From Bin87 sp965243255 (GTDB lineage: Bacteria; Chloroflexota; Dehalococcoidia; Lucifugimonadales; UBA3495): a stretch of DNA of 64,000 nucleotides. Within the stretch, counting starts at the first letter, position 1, and every line of letters starts with the position of its first letter. The notes beneath the pieces were generated by a model. That model ran no database searches and was not told where the DNA came from. It saw only the letters and a list, made by a program, of their open reading frames with translations. The translations under genes and the position numbers were made by a program. The stretch spans positions 1,612,001 through 1,676,000 of the forward strand of contig CBDEUH010000004.1 in the NCBI GenBank assembly GCA_965243255.1. Direction: 5' to 3'. Positions 7,927 to 16,803 of the stretch are shown here, piece by piece.

Positions 7927-9027
7927 CTAGTCGAACATGATTGCGCCGCGACCGATCTCGCCGTTATCCAGGTCGGCGTAAGCTTCGTTGATCTGGTCCA
8001 AAGAGTAGTGGCGCACTACCAGGTCGTCCAGGTTCAGCTTGCCGGAGCGGTACATATCCACCATCACCGGCATATCGGTGCGGGAGCGGGCGGAGCCATA
8101 GTACGAGCCGCGCAGGGTTTTCTCGTTGCGCACCAAGTCCACGGCGTTGATGGCGGCTTCCTGACCCCAGGGGGCGATGCCGACCACGGTGACAACGCCA
8201 CGCTTGGCAGCCATGTCGTAGGCCGCCTTGGTGGTATCGGCGCCGCCGAAGACTTCAAAGGTGTAGTCGGCGCCGCGCCCGCCGGTAAGGTCCTTAACCT
8301 GCTGTACCGGGTCCAGGTCGGCAGCGTTGACGGTGTGGGTCGCTCCAAAGCGCATAGCGAACTCGAGCTGCGCCTCGCGGATGTCCACGGCGATGATCTG
8401 CGCCGCATTGGCCAGGGCCGCGCCCATGATGACGTTCAGCCCGACGCCGCCGCAGCCGATGACGGCCACGGTGCTGCCGGCCCTGATTTCCGCGCTATAC
8501 AGCGCCGCGCCTACGCCGGTGGTTACCGAGCAACCAATCATGGCGGCCTTGTCCATGGGGAGAGAGTCGGTGATGGGCACTACGCCGGTTTCGGGAATCA
8601 CGGCGTACTCGGCGAAGCAGGCCACTTTGCCCATATGGTGGATGTCTCTGCCGGCGGAGTGGAGACGCGTGGTGCCGTCCAGCAGGTTGGCCCCGGTGGC
8701 GGCGTGGAGGTCACACAGGTTGCTGTGGCCCTCCAGGCAGGACCGGCAGCGTCCGCACGCCGGCACGAAGGACAGGATGACCTGGTCGCCCTCGCTGGCG
8801 AGGGTAACGCCGGGGCCAGTCTGCACCACCGTTCCGGCGCCTTCGTGTCCCAGCACCACCGGGATGGCAATGGGAGCGTCGCCGTGCATAAAGTGGCGGT
8901 CGCTGCGGCAAATGCCGGCCGCCCCTACCTTCACCAGCACTTCGCCGGCTTTGGGTTCGTCCAGGTCAACCTCGCAAATGTCCAAGGGTTGACCCACTTC
9001 CCACAATACAGCAGCTTTAACCTTCAA
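7927..9027 (-). CDS. Zinc-dependent alcohol dehydrogenase (MDR, class III-like)
   Basis: A 366-residue medium-chain dehydrogenase. Catalytic zinc ligands lie in GICRSDRHFMHGD and GHEGAGTV; the structural-zinc Cys cluster is CGRCRSCLEGHSNLC; the NAD fold is GCGGVGLN. It resembles the class III/NDMA-dependent alcohol dehydrogenase branch. A longer frame opens at 9126, but the TTG at 9027 has a perfect AGGAGG with 8-nt spacing and gives the usual MKVKAAVL start. It is the first gene of a two-gene unit with the GrdB-like selenoprotein, so its product may supply or use reducing equivalents with that protein (inference). Confidence 0.9.
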   Translation of the reverse strand: MKVKAAVLWEVGQPLDICEVDLDEPKAGEVLVKVGAAGICRSDRHFMHGDAPIAIPVVLGHEGAGTVVQTGPGVTLASEGDQVILSFVPACGRCRSCLEGHSNLCDLHAATGANLLDGTTRLHSAGRDIHHMGKVACFAEYAVIPETGVVPITDSLPMDKAAMIGCSVTTGVGAALYSAEIRAGSTVAVIGCGGVGLNVIMGAALANAAQIIAVDIREAQLEFAMRFGATHTVNAADLDPVQQVKDLTGGRGADYTFEVFGGADTTKAAYDMAAKRGVVTVVGIAPWGQEAAINAVDLVRNEKTLRGSYYGSARSRTDMPVMVDMYRSGKLNLDDLVVRHYSLDQINEAYADLDNGEIGRGAIMFD

Positions 9028-9147
9028 AACGTGTCCCTCCTGACGGACGTTGCGCAGCAGGCCGAGAACCATGGCGCACGTCAAAGTCGTCGGCTCATTG
9101 TAAATTACCCGGCCCAATCCCGCCATAGCCGGCAGTGTGGCAACACA

Positions 9148-9176
9148 AGGGGCGGCGGAATGTTCCCGCCGCCCCT
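9148..9176. terminator. Hairpin downstream of the ABC permease operon
   Basis: Perfect 11-bp arms AGGGGCGGCGG and CCGCCGCCCCT around a 7-nt loop, 29 bp past the stop of the DppC-like gene on the minus strand. There is no U-tract. It belongs to the same GC-rich hairpin set as 2811-2838. Confidence 0.5.
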
Positions 9177-9204
9177 GACGTAGAGCCGTGCCTGTGTGTG
9201 CTGG

Positions 9205-10137
9205 CTATACCTGCCGCTGCTTGGGGTCCAGCCGGTCGCGCAGCCAGTCGCCCAGCAGGTTCATGCACAGCACTACCAGCATAATCGCCAAGCCGGGGAA
9301 CAGCGAGACCCACCAGCCCTGGGCCGATGCAATCAACACGCGACCATCGGCCACCATGAGACCCCATGCCGGCTGTGGGGGCGGGATGCCGACGGCCAGG
9401 AAGCTCAACGTGGCTTCCAGTACGATTACGAATCCCACGTTGAGCGTGGCCAGCACGATGACGCTGTTGAACACGTTGGGGAACACATGGCGGAACATGA
9501 TGCGGCGGTGGCTGGAGCCGGCGACCTGTGCCCGGGAGATAAAGTCCTGCACTCGCACCGCCAGGGTTTCGCCTCGCACCAGTCGGGCATAGCGCGACCA
9601 CATTAGCAGCACCAGCACGACAATCACGTTCAGGATGCTCGGCTGCGTGGCGGCCACTATCACCAACGCCAGCAGGATAATCGGTATCGAGAGGGATATG
9701 TCCACCAGCCTCATTACCAGGGCATCCACCCAACCACCCCAATAGCCGGCGATGATGCCCAGAGAAGTACCCAGCAACCCGGCGATGAAGATGGCGACGG
9801 CGGCGATGGTTACCGATACGCGGGCGCCGTGCATAATTCGGGACAGGATGTCGCGGCCCACCCGGTCGGTGCCCAACAGGTGGTTGGTGTCGCCACCCTC
9901 CATCCAGAAGGGCGGCTGCAACCGGGCCGACAGGCTGCCGGTGGTAGCGGAGTGAGGAGCGATGATATCGGAAAAGATGGCGGGAATGACCAGCACCAAC
10001 AGGAGCAGCACGATGGGGAACAGCGGGTAACGCCGCGCTTCTCCCCAGAAGCGTACCAAAATACCAGGCCTAGCCGATGACTCGGCCGCCGATTCTTCTA
10101 CTGCCGATGGAGTGGCAACACGGTTCTCCGTTGCCAT
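9205..10137 (-). CDS. Peptide/nickel-type ABC transporter permease (DppC-like)
   Basis: A 310-residue inner-membrane permease. There is a roughly 30-residue Ser/Ala-rich cytoplasmic N-terminus, a first membrane helix (LFPIVLLLLVLVIPAIF), the DppC-type HLLGTDRVGRDILSRIMHGARVS segment, and a binding-protein-dependent transport domain with the EAA-like loop EATLSFLAVGIPPPQPAWG. The ATG has AGGAG upstream. It lies 12 bp after the DppB-like gene in the same operon. No ATPase genes follow, so the importer must borrow them from elsewhere. The substrate (oligopeptide, sugar or other) cannot be told. Confidence 0.92.
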   Translation of the reverse strand: MATENRVATPSAVEESAAESSARPGILVRFWGEARRYPLFPIVLLLLVLVIPAIFSDIIAPHSATTGSLSARLQPPFWMEGGDTNHLLGTDRVGRDILSRIMHGARVSVTIAAVAIFIAGLLGTSLGIIAGYWGGWVDALVMRLVDISLSIPIILLALVIVAATQPSILNVIVVLVLLMWSRYARLVRGETLAVRVQDFISRAQVAGSSHRRIMFRHVFPNVFNSVIVLATLNVGFVIVLEATLSFLAVGIPPPQPAWGLMVADGRVLIASAQGWWVSLFPGLAIMLVVLCMNLLGDWLRDRLDPKQRQV

Positions 10138-10149
10138 AGAGGCATTCTC

Positions 10150-11073
10150 CTAATCGAAGCGGATCCGGGGGTCAACGTAGGCGTAGGCAATGTCCACCAG
10201 CAGGTTGGCCACGATATAGACCATGCAGAAGGTTATCACCACCGCCTGGACTACCGGAAAGTCCTTGGTGTTCGCTGCGTCCACTGCCAGTCGGCCCACG
10301 CCGGGCCAGGCAAACACAAATTCGATGGACACAGAGCCCACCATCAGGGATCCGATAATCAGCGCGAAGTACGTGAACGGCGCGATGGCCGCGTTGCGCA
10401 GGCAGTGTTTCCAGATTACCTTCCACTCCACAACGCCCTTGATGCGAGCCAGCTTCACGTATTCGGAATCCAGTACGTCCAGCATCGATGAACGCACCAG
10501 GCGCATCAGGGCCGCTACCTGGAACCAGCCGATGGCGATGGCGGGCAGAACGTACGACAGCACTCCCTCTTCCTTGCCGGATACCGGGAACCATCCCAAC
10601 TGGGCGGCGAATACCCACATCAGCATCAGGCCCAGCCAGAAGGCCGGCAGCGACTGTCCGAACAGGGCAATCGCCTTGCCCACATAATCAAAGGGAGTGT
10701 CTTTCTTCACCGCCGATAATACGCCAATGGGTACGGCGATTGCCGTGGCAACCACGACGGCCACGCCGGCCAGCGCTGCTGTGTTGGGCAGTCGCTCCAG
10801 AACCAGGCTCATGGCGGTGCGACCGCGCACGCGCAGGGATTCGCCGAAGTCTCCGGTCAGCGCGTTGCCCAGGAAGGTGAAATATTGGACATAGAGGGGG
10901 CGGTCCAAACCCCATTCCGCCCGCAGCCGTTCGGCGTCCTGTACGGTTGCCTCCAAGGGCAGCAAGACGTCCAACGGATCGCCGGCAATGCGAGCCAGTG
11001 AAAAGACGATAACCGTCAAAATCAGCAGGGTCAGAACGGACTGAGCGACCCGCATCAGGATGTAACGTTGCAC
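10150..11073 (-). CDS. Peptide/nickel-type ABC transporter permease (DppB-like)
   Basis: A 307-residue permease starting at GTG. The N-terminal helix RVAQSVLTLLILTVIVFSLARIAGDP and the DppB-type segment GLDRPLYVQYFTFLGNALTGDFGESL are followed by the transport domain with five further helices. The C-terminus ends in DIAYAYVDPRIRFD, as is standard for the family. It is the middle gene of the three-gene transporter operon (binding protein, DppB, DppC). Confidence 0.92.
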   Translation of the reverse strand: MQRYILMRVAQSVLTLLILTVIVFSLARIAGDPLDVLLPLEATVQDAERLRAEWGLDRPLYVQYFTFLGNALTGDFGESLRVRGRTAMSLVLERLPNTAALAGVAVVVATAIAVPIGVLSAVKKDTPFDYVGKAIALFGQSLPAFWLGLMLMWVFAAQLGWFPVSGKEEGVLSYVLPAIAIGWFQVAALMRLVRSSMLDVLDSEYVKLARIKGVVEWKVIWKHCLRNAAIAPFTYFALIIGSLMVGSVSIEFVFAWPGVGRLAVDAANTKDFPVVQAVVITFCMVYIVANLLVDIAYAYVDPRIRFD

Positions 11074-11162
11074 AGTTCGCTACCTTACAGGGCTTCCCGC
11101 CAGGTCATGCCACCAAAGCCGGGATGCGTCTTATTCCATCGATAGGTTGTTTGCCAGCCGAT

Positions 11163-11190
11163 GTAGAGGCGGGTTACGTCCCGCCTCTAC
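11163..11190. repeat. Intra-operon hairpin between binding protein and permease
   Basis: Perfect 11-bp arms GTAGAGGCGGG and CCCGCCTCTAC around a 6-nt loop, in the 143-bp gap between the binding-protein stop and the permease start. In transporter operons such hairpins often protect the binding-protein mRNA or attenuate readthrough (inference). Confidence 0.5.
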
Positions 11191-11216
11191 CAATTGGCTC
11201 TTGCCTCTTGCCCAGA

Positions 11217-13055
11217 CTACTGAGCGGGAGTGATGTACTCGGTGTGGGTGAAGGAGGCGTTGATGTTGCCCGGCCACGCCATTTCGCCGATCTCGGCGGG
11301 GTTGACCACGATCTGGGCGGGCAGCCACACGATCGGCACTTCCGAATACAGGTCAAACTTCAGGTCTCCCAGGTCGGAGAGAGCCTTGGCTTTGACCTCC
11401 GGGTCAACACTCTGAGTGGCCTTGTCGTACAACACGTCGGTCATTGGGTCAACCGAGGTGCGCCAGAAACCTGCGTCGCCGCTGCGGTTGTAGAAGCGCA
11501 GGGTGATGTCGGCCGGGCGGTAAGTGCCGCGGGTAGCCGCCAGCGTACCGTGGGTCTTGCCGGGACGGTAGTACTTGGCCCGGTAGTCAGACCACTTGAG
11601 GGGCTGCGTGGTTACGTTGATGCCGATGGCGGTCAGGTAGGAGAAAGCAGCCTCGCCCATGGGAATCATCTCGGGAACCCCGGGCAGTTCCGTGAGCAGT
11701 AGCGTTAGTTCGTAGCCCGCGTATCCCGATTCTTCCAGCAGCTCGCGCGCCTTGTCCGGGTCGTAGCCGTACTTTTCGTCAAACTCTTCGGTCCAGCGGG
11801 GGTTGTAGCCAGGCAGAGCCGGGTGGTAGCCCCAAACGGTGTGCTGCCGACCAATGCCGCCGAACAACTCGGTGTTGATTTCTTCCCGGTTGATGGCCCG
11901 GTTGATGGCCTCGCGAACCATCGGGTTCAGGTGCGGCTCTCCCTCCTGGTAGAAGCAGTCCTCAAAGCCTTCCTGCTTACAGGGCCCGGCTTCCTCAGGG
12001 TTGTACACACCGCCGATAATGAAGGCCACCTGGATGGAGGGTAGTTCGCTTTGCAGGACAGCCAGATTCTGGCCCTGCGCGTCAGTGTGCAGCTCGCGAC
12101 TGATTTCACCAATCTGAACCTGCCCGGTGGTCAACTGGGCCAACCGGGTGGTTTCTTCGGGAATCAGCACATACTCCATTTCCTCGAAGAAAGGCGACCG
12201 GCGGTAGTGGTCGGCGTTGCGGGAGTACAGCAGGTTGACGTCGATGGTGCGCTCCACGAACTGCCAGGGACCCACGCCGGTGGGGTTTTCGTAAGCCTCG
12301 ATGCCACCGTCGTCATACTGGGCCTTGGAGTACATAAACAGGTTGCCCTGCTGAGCGCCAGCGAAGAAGTCCATCAGGGAGTTGGGGGTCTTCAAATTGA
12401 ACTGGACGGTATTGTCATCCAGGGCAACGATGTTGGAGAGCAGTTCCGCCTCGTTATCGCCGAAGAGCCCCCGGAATAGTCCGGTGTCGGTGGCGATGGC
12501 GTCTTCACGGATGATCAGCGCCGCGCTGTGAGGCACGTCGTTGGCTGTGAAGAGCGTTCCATCGTGAAAGTTCACGTCGTCCCGCAGATGGAACGTCCAC
12601 TGAGTGCCGTCCTCGTTGGCTTCCCATTCGGTGGCCAGGCCGGGCACTAGCGAACCGTCAAAGCGGTCTGTATGAACCAGGGGGTCGGTGAAGGGACGCA
12701 CCTGGGTGTTAGCCGAGGTGGTAGTACCCAGCCAACTGCCCACCAGCTGCTGCACCGGCGGGATGGTCGCAATACGCAGCCGGCCACCCAGCGCGGCAGT
12801 CTCCTGCGCCGCCGTGGGCGTGTTGGTCGGACTGGGGGTTGCCGTTGCGATTACAGGGGTGGGAACCGGAGTGGCCGGAGCCGCTGGGGCTTGAGTGGCC
12901 GCCGGAGCCGAGCCGGCAGTTCCCTGTTGCTCACCCTGCTGGGTGGTTTGTCCGGCAGACGGAGCCGATGGCTCGTCAGCGGCCCCGCCGCAGGCAACGC
13001 CGATGGTCAGCAAAAGAGCTGCCGCAATTACGGTGATTATCGTAGGCTTAACCAA
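11217..13055 (-). CDS. ABC transporter substrate-binding lipoprotein (family 5)
   Basis: A 612-residue extracytoplasmic solute-binding protein of the oligopeptide/nickel class. A lipoprotein signal (VIAAALLLTIGVACGG, Cys as lipidation site) is followed by a 70-residue low-complexity linker rich in Ala, Pro, Thr and Gln. The SBP_bac_5 domain then starts, with WTFHLRDDVNFHDGTLFTANDV as the family signature. An upstream ATG at 13112 is possible, but the TTG at 13055 has GGAGG at 7-nt spacing and places the signal peptide at the very N-terminus. It is the first gene of the transporter operon. Confidence 0.92.
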   Translation of the reverse strand: MVKPTIITVIAAALLLTIGVACGGAADEPSAPSAGQTTQQGEQQGTAGSAPAATQAPAAPATPVPTPVIATATPSPTNTPTAAQETAALGGRLRIATIPPVQQLVGSWLGTTTSANTQVRPFTDPLVHTDRFDGSLVPGLATEWEANEDGTQWTFHLRDDVNFHDGTLFTANDVPHSAALIIREDAIATDTGLFRGLFGDNEAELLSNIVALDDNTVQFNLKTPNSLMDFFAGAQQGNLFMYSKAQYDDGGIEAYENPTGVGPWQFVERTIDVNLLYSRNADHYRRSPFFEEMEYVLIPEETTRLAQLTTGQVQIGEISRELHTDAQGQNLAVLQSELPSIQVAFIIGGVYNPEEAGPCKQEGFEDCFYQEGEPHLNPMVREAINRAINREEINTELFGGIGRQHTVWGYHPALPGYNPRWTEEFDEKYGYDPDKARELLEESGYAGYELTLLLTELPGVPEMIPMGEAAFSYLTAIGINVTTQPLKWSDYRAKYYRPGKTHGTLAATRGTYRPADITLRFYNRSGDAGFWRTSVDPMTDVLYDKATQSVDPEVKAKALSDLGDLKFDLYSEVPIVWLPAQIVVNPAEIGEMAWPGNINASFTHTEYITPAQ

Positions 13056-13159
13056 TTTGGTTCCTCCGATGTCGTAGCATTTGTGCCGCCTTGGTTGGAG
13101 CCGAGGCGACAAAGTTCGCCCAGTATATTACCCGCACCCTTGCAGGTCAATTCCTTAAT

Positions 13160-15700
13160 CTAGCCTCTCTCCAGAGGCGCCAGGGAGACCAGGAGGCGCT
13201 TCAGTCCTACTTCGCCGCCAAAGTTCACCGTGGCCTGCTCGGTGTCCCCGGTTCCCTGCACTTCCTGCACTACGCCCTCTCCAAATACGGAATGGCGCAC
13301 GATTTCACCCACTGTCAGCGGGACGCGCTGCGGGTTTTTCGGGCCCGCTGAGCGGCTGGAATCCCATTCGGTGAGTCGCTCGTCGATGTTGCCGCGCAGC
13401 CGACCACGGGTTGCGTCCCCGCCAGTCCCGGCGCCGTCGCCCAGGCGGGTGCGCGATTCCCGGCGGCGGGTGGCGTATTCGCCGCCGATGACTGCGTGCT
13501 CGTTGCGGTTGGAACGTCCCGGCGTCAAGCCATGCTCGCCTGACTGAGAACCCGGGCGTCGTTCCGACGCCGGTGAAGTCAGCACGTTCTCGGGCACGTC
13601 CTCCAGGAATCGCGAGGGCAGGGAAACCCCGCCGGAGGATGGATAACGTCGCCGGAAGGCCCGCAGGAGGTACAGCCGCTCTTTGGCCCGCGTCATTCCC
13701 ACGTAGCACAGGCGGCGTTCTTCTTCGGTTTCCCGCGCCGTATCCATGGAGCGGCTGTGGGGCAGCAGCCCTTCTTCCATACCGGCCATCATCACGACGG
13801 GAAACTCCAGCCCCTTGGCCTGGTGCAGCGTAATCAACGTCAGCGCATCGTCGGATTGCTCGTAACTGTCAACGTCGGACACCAGCGATACGCGTTCCAG
13901 GAAAGCGCCCAGGCCATCGACGGAGCCGTCGCCGGACGGCCCATAGTCTTCCGCCAGGCCGCGCAACTCCAGGATGTTCTCCCAGCGCTCTTCGCTGTCG
14001 TCCTGCGCGTGGATGTGCCGGGCCAGCCCGCTCATGTCCAGCGCCCGGTCCAGCAGGTCGGCAACCCCGAGTTCCCGCGCCGCCTCGCCCAGCCGTTCCA
14101 GCGTAATCGACAGGTCTGCGATGGAGCGCGCCGCTCGCGTAGTAACCTGGACGGGATAGGGTCGGTTTTCCGTTCGGGCTGCCGCCATCTCCCGCATCGC
14201 GGCCCGCGCAGTAATGCCCGACCTGGCGGCGAACCCGGTCAACTGCTGCACCGTCTTGGCGCCGATGCCACGGGGCGGTGTGTTGATTATGCGCTGCAGG
14301 CTCACCTCATCGTCGGGATTGTAAATCACCCGCAGGTAGCACATGGCATCCTTGATTTCCTTGCGGTGATAAAACCTTACCCCGCCCACCAGGCGGTAGG
14401 GGATGCCTTGCCGCATACACTGGTCTTCAAAGGCCCGGCTCTGGGCGTTGATGCGGTACATAATGGCGCAGTCGCCAGACCGGTATTCCTGCGACCGGGC
14501 CAGCCGGGTAACTTCGTCCACTGCCCAGGCCGCTTCGTCCTCTTCACTGAATGCCTCGTGCAGGGTAATGGGTTGTCCCACCTGGTTGTTGGTGAACAGG
14601 GGACGCTCGATGCGCTCCGTGTTGACGGAAATGACGGCGGCGGCCGCGTTGAGGATGTTCTGCGTTGAGCGGTAGTTTTCGCCCAGGCCGATAACCGTGG
14701 CGTTGGGAAAGTCGCTCTGGAAACTGAGAATGTTGCGGATGTCGGCATTGCGCCAGGAGTAGATGCTCTGGTCGGGGTCGCCAACAACGCAGAGGTTCTG
14801 ATGGGCGCCGGTGAGCAACCTGGCCAACCGGTACTGGGCCACGTTGGTGTCCTGGAACTCGTCAATCAGGAGGTGCCGGTAGCGGTCATGGTACTGGGCC
14901 TGCACTTCCGGAATGTTTTCAAGCAGTTGCGTTGTCCGCATCAGCAGGTCGTCGAAATCCAGGGCGTTCTGCCGCGTCAGCGCCTCTTCGTAGTAGTGGT
15001 ACACCCGCGCGCACACGTCAACCCAGTGAGCGCCATACTCGTCGTCCGCGTCGTAAGCCGTCGCCGCCAATTGCCGAGAGTCCAGCAGGCTGCTTTTCGC
15101 CGCCGAGATGCGGGACAGCAAGGCCCGCGGGTTGTAGCTTCGGGAGTCTATGTCGGCCAGCTGCATGGCCGACTTGACGGCGTCAACCTGGTCGTCCTGG
15201 TCGTAAATCGTAAAGTTACGGTCAAGGCCAACCCGTTCGCCGTGCCGTCGCAGAATGCGCGCGCAAACCGCGTGGAAGGTTCCCATGGTTACGGCCTGGC
15301 TGGGACCCATCATCAGGCGGTCGAGCCGTTCCCGCATCTCCCGGGCCGCCTTGTTGGTAAAAGTTACGGCCAGGATGCGCCACGGCGCGACGTCGCACAC
15401 GGTCACCAGATAGGCGATGCGGTGGGTAATCACGCGGGTTTTGCCCGAGCCTGGGCCGGCAACAATCAGCAGCGGCCCCTGGGTGCAGAGCACGGCCTGC
15501 TGCTGTGGCTCGTTCAGCCCCTGCAGAATGGCCGGCGAACGTTCAGGGGACGCAGTACCAGAGATTGCAGCAATCTCAATTTCCGTCAACTCGGCATTGT
15601 TCCAGTAGGGCGAGGACGCCGGTTCTGCCCAGTAGGGAGCCGATGCCGGGGGACCGGAATTGCCGGGCGGATGTTCGGAAAGCTGGGGCTGCAAGGACAT
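13160..15700 (-). CDS. pcrA: UvrD/PcrA-type superfamily 1 DNA helicase
   Basis: An 846-residue 3'-5' helicase for repair and replication. Motifs: Q-motif GLNEPQQQAV, Walker A GPGSGKT (82-88), motif Ia AVTFTNKAAREMRERL, motif II LLIDEFQDTN, motif III VVGDPDQSIYSWRNA, motif IV LGENYRSTQ, and motifs V/VI LITLHQAKGLEFPVV and RRLCYVGMTRAKERL. A 60-residue Pro/Ser-rich N-terminal extension precedes the core. A PcrA-like C-terminal tail with VGEIVRHSVFGEGVV (Tudor-like RNA-polymerase-binding region) is present. A TATAAT box 10 bp upstream of the ATG predicts a 3-nt leader. Confidence 0.93.
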   Translation of the reverse strand: MSLQPQLSEHPPGNSGPPASAPYWAEPASSPYWNNAELTEIEIAAISGTASPERSPAILQGLNEPQQQAVLCTQGPLLIVAGPGSGKTRVITHRIAYLVTVCDVAPWRILAVTFTNKAAREMRERLDRLMMGPSQAVTMGTFHAVCARILRRHGERVGLDRNFTIYDQDDQVDAVKSAMQLADIDSRSYNPRALLSRISAAKSSLLDSRQLAATAYDADDEYGAHWVDVCARVYHYYEEALTRQNALDFDDLLMRTTQLLENIPEVQAQYHDRYRHLLIDEFQDTNVAQYRLARLLTGAHQNLCVVGDPDQSIYSWRNADIRNILSFQSDFPNATVIGLGENYRSTQNILNAAAAVISVNTERIERPLFTNNQVGQPITLHEAFSEEDEAAWAVDEVTRLARSQEYRSGDCAIMYRINAQSRAFEDQCMRQGIPYRLVGGVRFYHRKEIKDAMCYLRVIYNPDDEVSLQRIINTPPRGIGAKTVQQLTGFAARSGITARAAMREMAAARTENRPYPVQVTTRAARSIADLSITLERLGEAARELGVADLLDRALDMSGLARHIHAQDDSEERWENILELRGLAEDYGPSGDGSVDGLGAFLERVSLVSDVDSYEQSDDALTLITLHQAKGLEFPVVMMAGMEEGLLPHSRSMDTARETEEERRLCYVGMTRAKERLYLLRAFRRRYPSSGGVSLPSRFLEDVPENVLTSPASERRPGSQSGEHGLTPGRSNRNEHAVIGGEYATRRRESRTRLGDGAGTGGDATRGRLRGNIDERLTEWDSSRSAGPKNPQRVPLTVGEIVRHSVFGEGVVQEVQGTGDTEQATVNFGGEVGLKRLLVSLAPLERG

Positions 15701-15709
15701 AACGCGGCG

Positions 15710-15718
15710 ATTATAGCA
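15710..15718 (-). promoter_or_regulatory. Extended -10 promoter of the helicase gene
   Basis: On the minus strand this reads TGCTATAAT. The predicted +1 is about 15703, 3 nt before the ATG at 15700, so the transcript is essentially leaderless. Confidence 0.5.
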
Positions 15719-15749
15719 CGCACGACCCTGCCGCCCCCCGGCCGCAATC

Positions 15750-15758
15750 TGCTACAAT
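15750..15758 (+). promoter_or_regulatory. Extended -10 promoter of tRNA-Ser
   Basis: TGCTACAAT, predicting a start near 15765, 11 nt before the tRNA. It is the same box as at 63597-63605 (tRNA-Asn) and 63543-63551. Confidence 0.5.
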
Positions 15759-15775
15759 AGCAGGCGAACCCATGC

Positions 15776-15866
15776 GGAGAGGTGGCCGAGTGGTTGAAGG
15801 CGCCGGTCTCGAAAACCGGTATGCGTCTCTGGCGCATCGCGGGTTCGAATCCCGCTCTCTCCGCCA
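15776..15866 (+). tRNA. tRNA-Ser (anticodon CGA)
   Basis: 91 nt including an encoded CCA. The acceptor stem GGAGAGG pairs with TCTCTCC, with discriminator G. The anticodon arm CCGGT-CTCGAAA-ACCGG carries CGA. There is a long class II variable arm and the T arm GCGGG-TTCGAAT-CCCGC. Confidence 0.97.
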
Positions 15867-15972
15867 TTTTGCCAAGTAACCGGTCTGTGCTGTGCGATGG
15901 CCATTTCGCGCTTGATTGCGGAACGAAATGGCCGTTTTGCCGTCCTTTAATCTTTGGCCAGGAGCCGCGCTA

Positions 15973-16797
15973 ATGCCCGAGGCTAACGCCCCGACACCCG
16001 AATACACCATGGGCTACAGCCCGGAATTTCTGCAACTGCTGGACCGCCGCAACGCTCAGGCCAACGCCGCGCACCTGCTGCCGCATTTGGAAAGCGGGTT
16101 CAGCCTGCTTGACTTCGGCTGCGGGCCCGGCACCATCACGGTGGGCTTGGCTGATGCGGTGCGACCCGGGGAAGTCCACGGCATAGACATGGAGGAATCG
16201 CAGGTTGAGCTGGCTCGCGCCGCCGCCGCCGGCGGACACGACAACATCACTTTCCACGTGGGGAACGTGTACGAACTGCCCTTTGAGGACGGCTACTTTG
16301 ACGCGGCGCACTGCCACGCCGTCCTGATGCACGTTCCCGACACCCAGCGGGCGTTGCGGGAAGTACAGCGGGTGCTGAAGCCCGGCGGCATCATCGCCAG
16401 CCGGGAGATGATTGCCTCCAGTTCCTTCAGCGAGCCAATGGGCGAAACTACCCCGGAAGCGTGGAGCACGTTCATCAAGCTGCTGGCCGCCAACGGAGGC
16501 CATCCCGAAATGGGGAAGGAATTGAAAGCTCACCTGCTGCGGGCCGGGTTCGCCGACATCCGCGCCGACGCGTCCTTTGACTTTTTCGGCTCCGCCGCCG
16601 ACGTGGCATTCTTGCACGCTTTCATCTGCGACTGGTTCTTTATGCCCAGAGTGGTTGAGGCGGCCACGCAGTACGGGCTGGCGACACACGAGCAGTTTGA
16701 GCGGTGGCGCGTCGAGATGGACCAGTGGAAGGACGAACCGGGCGCGGTGGGCGGCCTCGCGTTCGGAGAGGTCATTGGCGTCAAACCCCATCGATAG
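15973..16797 (+). CDS. SAM-dependent methyltransferase (UbiE-like, type 11)
   Basis: A 274-residue class I methyltransferase. SAM-binding motif I is LLDFGCGPGTITVGLA, followed by the acidic HGIDMEESQVELA, motif II HVGNVYELPFEDGYFDAAHCHAVLMHVPD and LREVQRVLKPGGIIASRE. The C-terminal 110 residues are a helical cap. An upstream in-frame ATG at 15916 exists, but the ATG at 15973 has AGGAG at 9-nt spacing and gives the standard N-terminus. The substrate is unknown; similar proteins methylate quinones or small secondary metabolites. It lies 7 bp upstream of the ABC-F gene. Confidence 0.87.
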   Translation: MPEANAPTPEYTMGYSPEFLQLLDRRNAQANAAHLLPHLESGFSLLDFGCGPGTITVGLADAVRPGEVHGIDMEESQVELARAAAAGGHDNITFHVGNVYELPFEDGYFDAAHCHAVLMHVPDTQRALREVQRVLKPGGIIASREMIASSSFSEPMGETTPEAWSTFIKLLAANGGHPEMGKELKAHLLRAGFADIRADASFDFFGSAADVAFLHAFICDWFFMPRVVEAATQYGLATHEQFERWRVEMDQWKDEPGAVGGLAFGEVIGVKPHR

Positions 16798-16803
16798 CGC
16801 CCA

